A DNA stretch of 64,000 nucleotides from Guptibacillus hwajinpoensis (GCF_001039475.1 NZ_LELK01000004.1:710981-774980); one strand, 5' to 3'; shown: positions 35,822 through 46,583, counted from the stretch's first letter. Notes: generated by a model not told the origin, from the letters alone. Translations and numbers: made by a program.

Positions 35822-36868
35822 ATGAATGAAGAACGTAAAATGATTCTTAAGATGATCGAGGATGGCAAGATTTCAGCAGATGAAGGTGCAAAGCTACTAA
35901 AAGCGATTGGGCCTCAAGAAGAAGAACAGAAGTATACAAAAGAATCAGAATCTTACTCAGAGCGCACTGCCCCTACTTATAAGGTTGGCCAATTCGTCGA
36001 AACGTTGATTCAAAAAGTGAAAGATATGGACTTTGATTTTAATTTTGGTTCTTCAGAAGAAGTTTCACATGTTTTTGAACAGTCTGAAGTTGATCCAAAC
36101 ACGTTAGATGTTCATGTAAGAAATGGAGAAATCACTTTTCAAACGTGGGATCGAAATGATGTGAAGATTGATTGTCGTGCAAATGTATACCGAGCGTCCA
36201 ATGTACAAGAAGCGACGGATAAGCTATTGCGTGAAACGTATTTTTCTGTAGATAACGACAAGTTGACGTTTAAGTCAGAGCGTGCAGATATAAAGGCTAA
36301 TCTCGTTATTTATGTTCCGGCTACTGATTACAAAGGGGTCTGGATGACGACGTTTAACGGTGATGTGACAGGTGAGAATATTTCTGCAGAAAAAGTTAAG
36401 TTAAAAACAGCGAATGGGAAAGTCGGTATTCGTGAATCAAAGATTAACGTCTTAGAAGCTGTAACGGGTAACGGAGCGATTGTTATAGAAGGGACGGCTG
36501 GCGAAGTTTGTGAACTTGAAACAGCTAATGGACCAATAACGATTGATGGAACGTTCGTAGACACAGAAGCTCAATCATTTAATGGCGCAATTCGCCATAC
36601 TCTACAAAAGCCTGTAAGTGGTCGTGCAGATTTCAAAACAGTAAACGGAACGATTCAAATTGTTGTACCAAAAGGAATGACTATTAAAGGTGACTTGAAA
36701 TCTACCATTGGTGCAATTACGACGGATCTTGACAATATGAGTATTATTCGCGAGAAAAAGGAAATTTCTCATCGTATGAAGAAGTTCAAAACAGAAGAGG
36801 AATCAGAACATAATTATCGAATTGAAGCGAATTCAACTGCAGGTTCAATTACTGTTTCCTATCTTTAA
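35822..36868 (+). CDS. yvlB: YvlB-like DUF4097 protein
   Basis: A 348-residue protein with an N-terminal SHOCT-like helical segment (MILKMIEDGKISADEGAKLLKAI, with the usual G-K-I-S-A-x-E-A/G-x-x-L-L pattern) and a C-terminal DUF4097 repetitive beta domain (KTANGKVGIRES, VTGNGAIVIEGTAG, ETANGPITIDGTF, KTVNGTIQIVVPKG). No signal peptide or membrane helix is evident. The start is ATG 35822 after AAAAGGAGATG. Molecular role unknown; in the SigW-type operon. Confidence 0.85.
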   Translation: MNEERKMILKMIEDGKISADEGAKLLKAIGPQEEEQKYTKESESYSERTAPTYKVGQFVETLIQKVKDMDFDFNFGSSEEVSHVFEQSEVDPNTLDVHVRNGEITFQTWDRNDVKIDCRANVYRASNVQEATDKLLRETYFSVDNDKLTFKSERADIKANLVIYVPATDYKGVWMTTFNGDVTGENISAEKVKLKTANGKVGIRESKINVLEAVTGNGAIVIEGTAGEVCELETANGPITIDGTFVDTEAQSFNGAIRHTLQKPVSGRADFKTVNGTIQIVVPKGMTIKGDLKSTIGAITTDLDNMSIIREKKEISHRMKKFKTEEESEHNYRIEANSTAGSITVSYL

Positions 36869-36936
36869 TTTAGGCTAATACTCCTCTTTTTGGTGAATAC
36901 TAGGCTTCAATGAAAAGTGGAAGGCAGGGGGTTCTT

Positions 36937-37296
36937 ATGCGACAATGGCTCGTAAGCTTACTTGTTAGTAGCATTGTTTTAATGGTGGTAGCAGGATTTT
37001 TTGAAGGTTTCTATATTGAAAGTGTATGGTCCGCGATACTTGCAAGTGTTATTCTTGCAATCGTGAATGTACTAATTAAACCAATTCTAATCTTGTTGAC
37101 CCTCCCTGTTACGATTCTTTCACTAGGGTTATTTCTCATTGTTATTAATGCGATAACACTAACAATGACCGCTGCTCTTATGGGAGATGCATTTCAAATA
37201 GACGGCTTTCTAATGGCCATTCTAGCTTCCATTGTAATCGGAGTATTGAATCTCTTAATTGATAAAATCATTGTAAAACCAATAAGTAACAGCTAA
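36937..37296 (+). CDS. yvlD: YvlD-like membrane protein, phage-holin superfamily IV
   Basis: A 119-residue protein with four helices and the family motif ASVILAIVNVLIKPILILLT. Such proteins are called holin-like only by similarity; no lysis role is shown. The start is ATG 36937 after GCAGGGGG. It completes the operon. B. subtilis also has yvlC (PspC domain) between yvlB and yvlD; there is no room for it here. Confidence 0.85.
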   Translation: MRQWLVSLLVSSIVLMVVAGFFEGFYIESVWSAILASVILAIVNVLIKPILILLTLPVTILSLGLFLIVINAITLTMTAALMGDAFQIDGFLMAILASIVIGVLNLLIDKIIVKPISNS

Positions 37297-37330
37297 GAGC
37301 ACGCTCTCCTTGAGGGCGTGCTCTTTTTAG
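37295..37330 (+). terminator. Terminator of the yvl operon
   Basis: AAGAGCACGC and GCGTGCTCTT form a perfect 10-bp stem, 11-base loop, T5. It overlaps the yvlD stop. Confidence 0.9.
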
Positions 37331-37383
37331 CGTATCATATCGTAATTTCTGGTAAGATATAAAAGTAAAGGAGAGGTAGTCTT

Positions 37384-37944
37384 ATGACATTTCATAACCA
37401 GAGTATCCTGCCAGCCGTAAGGAAAATGAGGGACTTTGAGACGTTGCTTACTAGTTCCTACACATATATCGTACTTCTTGATACCCATATTGGTCAGTTA
37501 AAATCGGTTGTTAAGGAAGCCAATCGTGCCGGTAAAAAGATATTACTTCATGCTGATCTCGTACAGGGGTTACGAAACGATGAGCATGGCGCGGAGTTTC
37601 TGTGTCAGGAAGTTAAGCCAGCAGGATTGATTTCAACAAGGTCAAACGTACTCTCCGTTGCAAAAAGACGTGGTCTTCTTACTGTGCAACGGTTATTTAT
37701 GCTCGACTCTATGGCGCTAGATACTAGCTATAGTATGGTCAGAAATACGAAGCCTGATTGCGTAGAAGTGATGCCAGGAATTATTCCGCAGGTGTTTGAA
37801 GAGTTACATGAGCAAATTAAAGTACCGATCTTTGCTGGAGGATTTATTCGCTCAGTAGATGACGTTGAAGCAGCGTTAAGAGGCGGTGCAGCTGCTGTTA
37901 CAACATCCAAGAAAGATCTTTGGAAACATTATGAACCTAAATAA
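37384..37944 (+). CDS. glpP: Glycerol-3-phosphate responsive antiterminator GlpP
   Basis: GlpP binds glycerol-3-phosphate and then the leader mRNAs of glpFK and glpD to prevent termination. The 186-residue TIM-barrel-like protein shows ILLHADLVQGLRNDEHGAEFL, GLISTRSNVLSVAKRRGL, VQRLFMLDS and EVMPGIIPQVFEEL ... IFAGGFIRSVDDVEAAL. The start is ATG 37384 after AAAGGAGAGG. Both expected target leaders with terminator hairpins occur downstream. Confidence 0.95.
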   Translation: MTFHNQSILPAVRKMRDFETLLTSSYTYIVLLDTHIGQLKSVVKEANRAGKKILLHADLVQGLRNDEHGAEFLCQEVKPAGLISTRSNVLSVAKRRGLLTVQRLFMLDSMALDTSYSMVRNTKPDCVEVMPGIIPQVFEELHEQIKVPIFAGGFIRSVDDVEAALRGGAAAVTTSKKDLWKHYEPK

Positions 37945-37949
37945 ATATC

Positions 37950-37979
37950 TTGACATCGCTTACATTTGTCTGTTTTAAT
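37950..37979 (+). promoter_or_regulatory. Promoter of glpFK with cre site
   Basis: TTGACA (37950-37955), 18 bp, TTTAAT (37974-37979). TGACATCGCTTACA at 37951-37964 fits the catabolite response element consensus TGWNANCGNTNWCA at every fixed position and overlaps the -35, so CcpA with HPr-Ser-P or Crh-Ser-P should repress by blocking RNA polymerase. Confidence 0.8.
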
Positions 37980-38016
37980 AAGTACTATGTTAATAGCCCG
38001 TGCCTGAGATGAGGAG

Positions 38017-38067
38017 AACCACACAAGAAACCTATCAGCTGATGGGGGAATTTGTGTGGTTTTTTTA
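38017..38067 (+). terminator. GlpP-controlled leader terminator of glpFK
   Basis: AACCACACAA and TTGTGTGGTT form a perfect 10-bp stem, followed by T7, in the untranslated leader about 80 bp before glpF. The block AGGAGAA-CCACA at its 5' foot is shared with the glpD leader and is the likely GlpP recognition region. Confidence 0.85.
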
Positions 38068-38145
38068 ATTTCTATTTTTAAAACGAAAAAATAGGGAATA
38101 GTTTCAGGGAAGGGTTTTATCTAAACTCATAGGAAGGTGATCAGG

Positions 38146-38973
38146 TTGTCTCCATTTATTGGTGAAATATTAGGAACGATGATTTTAATTATTTTTGGCG
38201 GAGGTGTTGTAGCTAACGTCAACCTACAGGACTCAAAAGCTCAGGGAGGCGGATGGATTGTTGTAGCTCTTGGGTGGGGACTTGGTGTTACAATGGCTGT
38301 ATACGCAGCTGGTCAGGTCAGTGGCGCCCATATTAATCCAGCCGTAACGCTTGGACTAGCAGCAATTGGTGATTTTCCATGGAGTGATGTACCGAGCTAC
38401 ATAACAGCCCAGATGATTGGTGCATTTCTCGGTGGATGTATTGTGTATTTTCATTTTCTTCCTCATTTCCGTAAAGAAGATGATAAAGCGCTTAAATTGG
38501 CTGTTTTTTCTACCGACCCTGCGATTCCGCATACTTTCAGCAACTTTCTTAGTGAGTTTATCGGAACAGCGATGTTATTGATTGGATTACTTGCAATCGG
38601 TTCCAATGAGTTTACTGAAGGATTAAATCCTTTTATTGTCGGTTTTCTAATTGTAGCGATTGGTCTGTCACTTGGTGGTACAACAGGCTATGCCATTAAT
38701 CCAGCACGAGACCTTGGACCAAGACTTGCTCACTTTTTCTTACCGATACCAGGAAAAGGTGATTCAAATTGGCAATATGCTTGGATCCCTGTTGTTGGCC
38801 CTGTAGCAGGAGGAATGTATGGCGCGGTCTTTTATCAAGCAGTGACCGAAGCAAGTTACGGCACACTATTCTGGATTTGGACCGTAGCAGTGGCCGTACT
38901 ACTCATTGGCCTTTATCAAATAGGGGACAAGTTGCAGGAAACGGTTAAAGCAAATTCAGAGGCGAAGAATTAA
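38146..38973 (+). CDS. glpF: Glycerol uptake facilitator GlpF
   Basis: An aquaglyceroporin for passive glycerol entry. The 275-residue protein has six helices and both half-helix NPA motifs (SGAHINPAVTLG and GYAINPARDLGPR). The Asp after the second NPA-R marks a glycerol-type rather than water-type channel. The start is TTG 38146 with AGGAAGGTGA upstream; GTG 38137 lies within that site. glpK follows after 35 bp in the same operon. Confidence 0.95.
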   Translation: MSPFIGEILGTMILIIFGGGVVANVNLQDSKAQGGGWIVVALGWGLGVTMAVYAAGQVSGAHINPAVTLGLAAIGDFPWSDVPSYITAQMIGAFLGGCIVYFHFLPHFRKEDDKALKLAVFSTDPAIPHTFSNFLSEFIGTAMLLIGLLAIGSNEFTEGLNPFIVGFLIVAIGLSLGGTTGYAINPARDLGPRLAHFFLPIPGKGDSNWQYAWIPVVGPVAGGMYGAVFYQAVTEASYGTLFWIWTVAVAVLLIGLYQIGDKLQETVKANSEAKN

Positions 38974-38996
38974 AGACGAAACTTAACTTTATTTAG

Positions 38997-40505
<1,509 letters not shown>

Positions 40506-40535
40506 GCTTTAAGAGTAGGCAACGTTCCGTCATTG

Positions 40536-40544
40536 TGCTACAAT
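40536..40544 (+). promoter_or_regulatory. Extended -10 promoter of glpD
   Basis: TGCTACAAT (TGn plus TACAAT), about 40 bp before the leader hairpin. No good -35 is seen. Confidence 0.5.
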
Positions 40545-40582
40545 TAAAATAAGTTAATAATGACTTGGTCGGAGAATAGGAG

Positions 40583-40640
40583 AAGACCACAGCCTTCAGA
40601 CATGGAAAGTCCATGTTCTGATGTGTTGTGGTCTTTTTTT
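40583..40640 (+). terminator. GlpP-controlled leader terminator of glpD
   Basis: AAGACCACA (40583-40591) pairs with TGTGGTCTT (40627-40635); inside is a second stem TCAGA-CATGGA/TCCATG-T-TCTGA. T7 follows. The 5' foot AGGAGAAGACCACA resembles the glpF leader. Confidence 0.88.
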
Positions 40641-40783
40641 GTCCTTTCAAGCAGGTCTGTTCAAACAATGTGTATTACGATGCTTAAGCTACCCTAGTTT
40701 ATGGGTAAAGTACTGAAGAGAGTTATTTTGAAGACAAATGTTAACTAGTGAAACTTAAGATAAAAACAGGGAGTGTGATCATC

Positions 40784-42454
40784 TTGGTTAAACCATTTTC
40801 CGGATTACAAAGAAGCGTAGTCCTCGATCAAATCGTATCTGAAGAGCTAGATGTTCTTGTTGTTGGAGGTGGGATTACCGGAGCGGGTATTCTTCTTGAT
40901 TCAGCTTCTAGAGGCATGAATGCAGCCGTTATTGAAATGCAGGATTTTGCGGCTGGTACATCAAGTCGATCAACAAAGCTTGTTCATGGTGGCCTTCGCT
41001 ATCTCAAGAATTTCGAAGTTGGTCTTGTTGCTGAAGTAGGGAAAGAGCGAGCTATTGTATACGAAAATGCTCCGCATGTGACAACACCAGAATGGATGTT
41101 ACTTCCGATCATTAAAGGCGGTACGTTTGGTAAATTCTCAACAAGCGCTGGACTAGCTCTATATGACAGACTAGCAGGAGTTAAACGAAAAGAAAGAAGA
41201 ACGATGCTGTCGAAAAAAGATACTTTAAATAAAGAACCATTGCTTCGTAAGAGTGACATCAAAGGCGGTGGGTATTACGTTGAGTACCGTACAGATGATG
41301 CTCGTCTTACACTTGAAGTTATGAAAGAGGCTGTCCACCGTGGTGGCAAGGCTGTTAACTATGTGAAAGCAGAACAGCTACTATATGAAGATGGTAAAGT
41401 CGTTGGTGTTCGTGCAAAAGACGTGATCACTGGTGAAACGCGTGAAATTCGAGCTAAAAAAGTCGTTAACGCTGCTGGACCGTGGGTGGATGAGATTAGA
41501 GAGCTTGATAAATCTAGAAAAGGTAAGCACATGTTCTTAACGAAGGGTGTTCACCTTGTGTTTGATCAATCGAAATTTCCACTTCAACAAGCGGTTTACT
41601 TCGATACACCATTTGATGATGGTCGAATGATGTTTGCGATTCCACGAGCTGGTAAAACGTACATCGGAACGACGGATACACAGTATTCCAAAAATCCGGT
41701 GCATCCTCAAATGACTGTTGAAGATCGTGATTACATTGTTGATGCTGCCAATTACATGTTCCCAGGCATTAACGTAACGAAGAAAGATGTGGAATCAAGC
41801 TGGTCAGGCGTACGCCCACTCATTCATGAGGAAGGAAAAGATCCATCTGAAATTTCACGTAAAGATGAAATATTCATTTCAGACTCTGGACTCATTACAA
41901 TTGCAGGGGGTAAGTTAACAGGCTATCGTAAAATGGCTGAAAGTGTCATTAATCTTGTAGCAGATCAATTGAAAGAAGAAAAGCACGGGAAGTTCCCTGC
42001 GTCTACTACGAAAAACATGGTTCTTTCAGGTGGATATGTTGGCGGAAGTAAAGGCTTCAAAGAGTATGCGAAGGAGCAGGTTCGTCGCGGAACGACGCTT
42101 GGTCTAACTGTTAATGAAGCCGAAACACTTGTGCAACGTTACGGTTCAAACATTGAACGCATTTATCAAATCATTGAAACAGTTGGAACAGAAGCAAATT
42201 TCCATCACTTAAGCCTTGAAGTATTTTCAACGCTTATCTATGGTATTGAAGAAGAAATGGTAGCAACACCACTTGATTACTTCAACCGCAGAACCAGTGC
42301 TCTGTATTTCGACATTGATTGGGTTCGTCGTTGGAAGGAACCGGTTATCGAGTACATGGCAAAACGCCTGAACTGGTCACAAGAAAGAAAAGAAGCACAT
42401 ATGCAGGAACTTGATCAACAGATTCATGATTCTGTCGTTCCAGTGAATGCTTAA
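40784..42454 (+). CDS. glpD: Glycerol-3-phosphate dehydrogenase, aerobic FAD type
   Basis: A membrane-associated flavoenzyme that oxidises glycerol-3-phosphate to dihydroxyacetone phosphate and passes electrons to menaquinone. The 556-residue protein has the FAD loop VVGGGITGAGILLD, GTSSRSTKLVHGGLRYL, GGYYVEYRTDDARL and the C-terminal DAO_C domain; SGLITIAGGKLTGYRKMAE closes the FAD domain. The start is TTG 40784 behind AGGGAGTGTGA. Upstream ATT-like extensions lack a site. It ends with a strong terminator. Confidence 0.96.
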   Translation: MVKPFSGLQRSVVLDQIVSEELDVLVVGGGITGAGILLDSASRGMNAAVIEMQDFAAGTSSRSTKLVHGGLRYLKNFEVGLVAEVGKERAIVYENAPHVTTPEWMLLPIIKGGTFGKFSTSAGLALYDRLAGVKRKERRTMLSKKDTLNKEPLLRKSDIKGGGYYVEYRTDDARLTLEVMKEAVHRGGKAVNYVKAEQLLYEDGKVVGVRAKDVITGETREIRAKKVVNAAGPWVDEIRELDKSRKGKHMFLTKGVHLVFDQSKFPLQQAVYFDTPFDDGRMMFAIPRAGKTYIGTTDTQYSKNPVHPQMTVEDRDYIVDAANYMFPGINVTKKDVESSWSGVRPLIHEEGKDPSEISRKDEIFISDSGLITIAGGKLTGYRKMAESVINLVADQLKEEKHGKFPASTTKNMVLSGGYVGGSKGFKEYAKEQVRRGTTLGLTVNEAETLVQRYGSNIERIYQIIETVGTEANFHHLSLEVFSTLIYGIEEEMVATPLDYFNRRTSALYFDIDWVRRWKEPVIEYMAKRLNWSQERKEAHMQELDQQIHDSVVPVNA

Positions 42455-42469
42455 TAAGTAGAGATAGGA

Positions 42470-42500
42470 GAACCGATGCGGGTGCATCGGTTCTTTTTTT
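42470..42500 (+). terminator. glpD terminator
   Basis: GAACCGATGC and GCATCGGTTC, 10-bp perfect stem, four-base loop, T8. Confidence 0.95.
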
Positions 42501-42519
42501 ATGTAGTAGAGGGGAAGGA

Positions 42520-42543
42520 GGGGTCAGGTCCGGACCTGACCCC
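42520..42543. repeat. 24-bp perfect palindrome
   Basis: GGGGTCAGGTCC followed at once by its exact complement GGACCTGACCCC. It lies between the glpD terminator and the hprK promoter in a G/C-skewed stretch. No T-run follows. It may be a dispersed short palindrome or protein-binding site; function unknown. Confidence 0.85.
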
Positions 42544-42596
42544 CACCCTCCCTATAAATGTAGCGTCTGCTTTTCTATGTCCTTTCAAATAGGAAG

Positions 42597-42605
42597 TGGT
42601 ACAAT
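42597..42605 (+). promoter_or_regulatory. Extended -10 promoter of the hprK operon
   Basis: TGGTACAAT (TGn plus TACAAT), 55 bp before the hprK start. The -35 region is weak. Confidence 0.5.
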
Positions 42606-42660
42606 AGGGGATAGTTGAAATTGAATCGTGGTTTACGGTTCGTACATAGGAGGATCACGC

Positions 42661-43599
42661 ATGGTTAAAGTTCGTATGAAAGATGTTATGGAGAAATTTA
42701 ATCTTGAATTAGTTAGTGGTGAAGAAGGAATTCATCGCCCGATTACAACGAGCGATATTTCGCGCCCAGGACTTGAAATGGCTGGTTTTTTCACGTATTA
42801 CCCAGCAGAGCGCTTACAACTTCTAGGGAAGACAGAGATGTCTTTTTTTCATGGGTTAACTGACGAGCAAAAGGGAGAACGAATGGCGAAACTCTGTACG
42901 GATGATACGCCTGGTATTGTTCTTTCAAGAGATATGGAAGTGCCAGAGGAGCTTGTGAAGTCTTCAAAAGCGAATGATGTTCCTATTCTTCGTTCACCGA
43001 TGACAACAACTCGATTAAGCAGTCGTTTAACGAATTATCTTGAAAGTCAGCTTGCTCCAAACACGGCGATTCACGGTGTTCTTGTTGATATTTATGGTGT
43101 TGGTGTTTTAATTACAGGTTCAAGTGGAGTAGGAAAAAGCGAAACAGCACTAGAGCTTGTAAAACGTGGTCATCGCCTTGTAGCGGATGATTCTGTTGAG
43201 ATTCGTCAAGAAGCAGAAAATACGCTTGTAGGTAGTGCTCCAGAACTAATTCAGCATCTCCTTGAAATTCGAGGTCTTGGTATTATTAATGTGATGACGC
43301 TGTTCGGCGCTGGGGCGATACGAAATTATAAGAAGATCTCTCTCGTTATGAATCTTGAGTTATGGGATTCCAAGAAAGTATACGATCGTCTTGGTTTAGA
43401 AGAAGAGTATATGAAAATTATTGATTCTAATGTTCCGAGACTTGTCGTTCCGGTCCGTCCGGGACGTAACCTTGCCATCATCATCGAAGTAGCAGCTATG
43501 AACTTCCGATTGAAGAACATGGGAATGAACGCTGCCAAGCAATTCTCTGAAAGGTTAACGAGAGAAATTGAAGATGGAGACGAACACGATAGCATTTAA
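42661..43599 (+). CDS. hprK: HPr kinase/phosphorylase
   Basis: HprK phosphorylates Ser46 of HPr and Crh when glycolytic intermediates are high, and removes the phosphate otherwise; it is the sensor of carbon catabolite repression. The 312-residue protein has an N-terminal HPr_kinase_N domain, Walker [17 protein letters not shown] near residue 150, the signature [20 protein letters not shown] and the C-terminal [25 protein letters not shown] 42661 follows TAGGAGGA; an upstream frame lacks a site. It heads an operon with lgt, yvoD, ppaX and yvoF as in B. subtilis. Confidence 0.97.
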   Translation: MVKVRMKDVMEKFNLELVSGEEGIHRPITTSDISRPGLEMAGFFTYYPAERLQLLGKTEMSFFHGLTDEQKGERMAKLCTDDTPGIVLSRDMEVPEELVKSSKANDVPILRSPMTTTRLSSRLTNYLESQLAPNTAIHGVLVDIYGVGVLITGSSGVGKSETALELVKRGHRLVADDSVEIRQEAENTLVGSAPELIQHLLEIRGLGIINVMTLFGAGAIRNYKKISLVMNLELWDSKKVYDRLGLEEEYMKIIDSNVPRLVVPVRPGRNLAIIIEVAAMNFRLKNMGMNAAKQFSERLTREIEDGDEHDSI

Positions 43600-43634
43600 A
43601 CTTAATACTCGAACAATAAAGGAGAGACAAAATC

Positions 43635-44447
43635 ATGCTAGCTTCCATTCAGCCGCTTGATCGAATCGCGCTTCAGCTTGGGCCGATTTCGATCTATTGG
43701 TATGGCATCATTATTGCACTTGGTGCCTATCTCGGCCTACTACTTGCGATTAGAGAAACGCAGCGACAAGGGCTTCCAAAAGAAACGTTTGTAGATTTAA
43801 TCCTCTGGGCTGTCCCAATTGCCATTGTATCTGCACGTCTATACTATGTTTTGTTCCAATGGAGCTATTACAAAGACAACCCAGGTGATATCTTTGCGAT
43901 CTGGGAAGGTGGAATAGCGATTCACGGTGCTTTAATCGGATCTGTTATAACTGCAATTGTTTTCACTAGAAAACGCGGACTATCTTTCTGGAAAATTGCT
44001 GATATCGCTGCCCCTAGCCTCCTTCTTGGTCAGGCGATAGGGCGCTGGGGTAACTTTATGAACCAGGAAGCGCACGGTGGTCCAGTGACTCGAGAATTTC
44101 TTGAGAATTTAATGCTACCGGAATTTATAGTGAACCAGATGTACATCGATGGTACCTACTACCACCCTACTTTTCTATATGAATCACTGTGGAATCTTGC
44201 TGGAGTTATACTGCTTCTTGTTCTTCAACGAGCAGCTCTTAAAAGAGGGGAAATCTTCTTACCTTATGTCATCTGGTATTCTTTCGGACGTTTCTTCATT
44301 GAAGGGCTTCGCACAGATAGCCTGATGTTAACAGAAACACTGCGAGTGGCTCAGGTGATTTCAGTTGTTCTCGTTATTGTTGCAATTGCACTTATTGTAT
44401 ATCGACGTACGAAAAAGTCGACGAAGCCTTACAACGAAAAAGTTTAA
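43635..44447 (+). CDS. lgt: Prolipoprotein diacylglyceryl transferase
   Basis: Lgt attaches diacylglycerol from phosphatidylglycerol to the lipobox Cys of prolipoproteins, in the membrane. The 270-residue protein has about seven helices, the [14 protein letters not shown] start, [11 protein letters not shown], and the Lgt signature [14 protein letters not shown], plus PTFLYES and the [13 protein letters not shown] arm motif. ATG 43635 follows AAAGGAGAGA. It lies 35 bp after hprK and 15 bp before yvoD. Confidence 0.97.
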   Translation: MLASIQPLDRIALQLGPISIYWYGIIIALGAYLGLLLAIRETQRQGLPKETFVDLILWAVPIAIVSARLYYVLFQWSYYKDNPGDIFAIWEGGIAIHGALIGSVITAIVFTRKRGLSFWKIADIAAPSLLLGQAIGRWGNFMNQEAHGGPVTREFLENLMLPEFIVNQMYIDGTYYHPTFLYESLWNLAGVILLLVLQRAALKRGEIFLPYVIWYSFGRFFIEGLRTDSLMLTETLRVAQVISVVLVIVAIALIVYRRTKKSTKPYNEKV

Positions 44448-44462
44448 AAAGGAGGTGGGAGA

Positions 44463-45410
44463 ATGGGAACATTGCGACGTGGATTGAAAGCAGGTCTTAC
44501 CACAACGTGGGAATTAGGTAAAATTATCTTTCCAATTACGCTTGCTGTGACAATTCTTCGCTATACTCCTGTCCTCGAATGGCTCATCGGTTTTATTGCA
44601 CCTGCGATGAAATGGCTCGGACTTTCAGGGGAAGCAGCTATTCCGTTAGTAATCGGAAACTTCTTAAATCTGTACGCAGGAATCGGTGCTATTTTAACGC
44701 TTGATCTTACTGTAAAAGAAGTGTTTATTCTTGCGGTTATGCTCTCGTTTTCTCATAACTTATTGATTGAGTCAGGCGTAGCAGCAAGAGTAGGTGTGAA
44801 ACTGTGGGTTATGCTAGTAGTAAGAATCGGTCTTGCAATCGTTTCGGCCGTTGTGATTAATTTAGTATGGAATGGCGGTGGGGAGCAGGCTTCTTATGGC
44901 CTTGTTTCACAGACGAGTGAAACGGTTCAAGGCTTCAGTGCAATTCTGTTACAAGGACTTGAAAAGGCTTCATTCGGTGTCCTTCAGCTTGCCCTTATCG
45001 TTATCCCACTTATGCTATTTATCCAGGTTATGAAAGACTTCTCATGGCTGCAAACATTTTCGCGTTGGATGTCTCCTGTAACAAGGAGTCTTGGGATGAA
45101 AGAAAATACTTCAACGACTTTAGCGGCAGGTCTTGTCTTCGGTCTTGCATATGGCGCTGGCGTTATGATTCAGGCCGTTAAAGAAGATGGAGTAGAGAAG
45201 AAGGATCTTTATTTAGCGTTTATTTTTCTTGTTGCGTGTCATGCTGTCATTGAAGATACGCTCATTTTTATTCCGCTAGGGATTCCAGTTATATGGCTTT
45301 TGCTTGTTAGACTCGTAACAGCCATTCTTCTAACTCTTGTTGTCTCAGTTATTTGGAAGCGTCGCGACGTTAGCACTTCAGAAAGAAAGGAACCAACGTA
45401 TGAGCATTAA
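44463..45410 (+). CDS. yvoD: YvoD-like nucleoside-recognition (gate) domain membrane protein
   Basis: A 315-residue integral membrane protein with about eight helices and two gate-domain halves (GNFLNLYAGIGAILTLDL and GLVFGLAYGAGVMIQAVKEDG). It resembles the SpmA/SpmB/nucleoside-recognition group; substrate unknown. Gene order lgt-yvoD-ppaX matches B. subtilis. ATG 44463 follows AAAGGAGGTGGGAG. The end overlaps ppaX by 11 bp. Confidence 0.85.
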   Translation: MGTLRRGLKAGLTTTWELGKIIFPITLAVTILRYTPVLEWLIGFIAPAMKWLGLSGEAAIPLVIGNFLNLYAGIGAILTLDLTVKEVFILAVMLSFSHNLLIESGVAARVGVKLWVMLVVRIGLAIVSAVVINLVWNGGGEQASYGLVSQTSETVQGFSAILLQGLEKASFGVLQLALIVIPLMLFIQVMKDFSWLQTFSRWMSPVTRSLGMKENTSTTLAAGLVFGLAYGAGVMIQAVKEDGVEKKDLYLAFIFLVACHAVIEDTLIFIPLGIPVIWLLLVRLVTAILLTLVVSVIWKRRDVSTSERKEPTYEH

Positions 45411-46044
45411 TACAGTACTATTTGATTTAGATGGAACTCTAATTAATACAAATGATTTAATTATGGCCTCATTTAAACATACATTTGAGCATTTTTATCC
45501 TGGGCGTTATGAGGATGAAGAGTTAAAGCAGTTTATTGGGGAGCCACTTTACCATACATTTGCTAAGCATGATGAATCGCGAGCAGAAGAAATGGTCGCT
45601 TTCTATCGTGAACATAATATCGCGAATCACGATAACCTCGTAACGGAATTCGATGGCGTTTTTGAAACCGTGAAGACGTTATCTGAAAACGGGTATAAGC
45701 TTGCGATTGTAACGTCAAAAATGAGAAACACAGTTGAAATGGGACTAGCATTAACGAAGCTTGATCAGTTCTTCCCAGTTGTTATCACTGTTGATGAAGT
45801 AGAGAATCCTAAACCTCATCCCGAGCAGCTTGAAACAGCAATGAAGAAGCTTGGTTCTGCTCGAGAAGAAACGCTTATGGTTGGAGATAGCCAATACGAT
45901 ATTCTTGCTGGACAAAACGCGGACGTTACGACTGTTGGTGTTTCGTGGACGATTAAAGGAAGTGAGTTCCTTGCATCGTATAAGCCTGATTACTTAGTTG
46001 ATCATATGGGAGAACTACTCGAGATCGCAGGAGTAGGAAAGTGA
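45400..46044 (+). CDS. ppaX: Pyrophosphatase PpaX, HAD family
   Basis: PpaX hydrolyses the pyrophosphate made when HprK dephosphorylates HPr-Ser-P, which explains its place in the hprK operon. The 214-residue HAD phosphatase has the nucleophile motif FDLDGTLINTND, motif II IVTSK and motif III/IV PKPHPEQLETAMKKLG ... MVGDSQYDILAGQNA. ATG 45400 follows AGAAAGGA within the end of yvoD. The stop overlaps the yvoF start (GTGA). Confidence 0.95.
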   Translation: MSINTVLFDLDGTLINTNDLIMASFKHTFEHFYPGRYEDEELKQFIGEPLYHTFAKHDESRAEEMVAFYREHNIANHDNLVTEFDGVFETVKTLSENGYKLAIVTSKMRNTVEMGLALTKLDQFFPVVITVDEVENPKPHPEQLETAMKKLGSAREETLMVGDSQYDILAGQNADVTTVGVSWTIKGSEFLASYKPDYLVDHMGELLEIAGVGK

Positions 46045-46544
46045 GAAACACGGAGCGGTACCCCGTTACTGGCAGCAACGCGCTCTGGCAAATTTATAAG
46101 ACCGTTCCGTTCTGGAAAGTGGTCAAAAACTTTATCGTTATTCAGCTTGCCCGGTACATGCCGTTTATTCCGGTGAAAAACTGGCTATATAAAACGTTTC
46201 TTGGCGTGAAAATTGGTGACCAAACCGCTTTTGCATTAATGGTAATGTTAGATATTATGTTTCCTGAAAAAATTTCGGTTGGTAAAAATTCCATTATCGG
46301 GTACAACACAACGATCCTAGCTCACGAATATTTAATTGATGAATATCGTCTTGGTGAAGTGATCATTGGTGATCGCTGTATGATTGGAGCTAACAGCACC
46401 CTGCTTCCTGGTATTACGATTGGTGACGGAGCCATCGTTTCAGCTGGAACGCTTGTACACAAAAGCGTACCTGCAGGTGCTTTCGTTGGTGGAAATCCAA
46501 TGCAAGTAATTCATATTAAAGAACAGCCGAAGGAAGACATATAA
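46041..46544 (+). CDS. yvoF: YvoF-like acetyltransferase, left-handed beta-helix type
   Basis: A 167-residue hexapeptide-repeat acyltransferase. Repeats of the [LIV]-G-x4 kind are visible from residue about 85 (IGDRCMIGANSTLLPGITIG, GDGAIVSAGTLVHKSVPAGAFVGGNP), with the usual GGNPMQVI end. Substrate unknown. The start is GTG 46041 overlapping the ppaX stop. It ends the operon before a strong terminator. Confidence 0.88.
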   Translation: MRNTERYPVTGSNALWQIYKTVPFWKVVKNFIVIQLARYMPFIPVKNWLYKTFLGVKIGDQTAFALMVMLDIMFPEKISVGKNSIIGYNTTILAHEYLIDEYRLGEVIIGDRCMIGANSTLLPGITIGDGAIVSAGTLVHKSVPAGAFVGGNPMQVIHIKEQPKEDI

Positions 46545-46575
46545 GAAACCCGTAGCGAGCGCTACGGGTTTCTTT
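46543..46575. terminator. Terminator of the hprK operon
   Basis: GAAACCCGTAGC and GCTACGGGTTTC form a 12-bp perfect stem with a four-base loop (GAGC). A short T-run follows on the plus side, and it also lies just past the stop of the convergent map gene. Confidence 0.88.
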
Positions 46576-46583
46576 GTGTTCAC

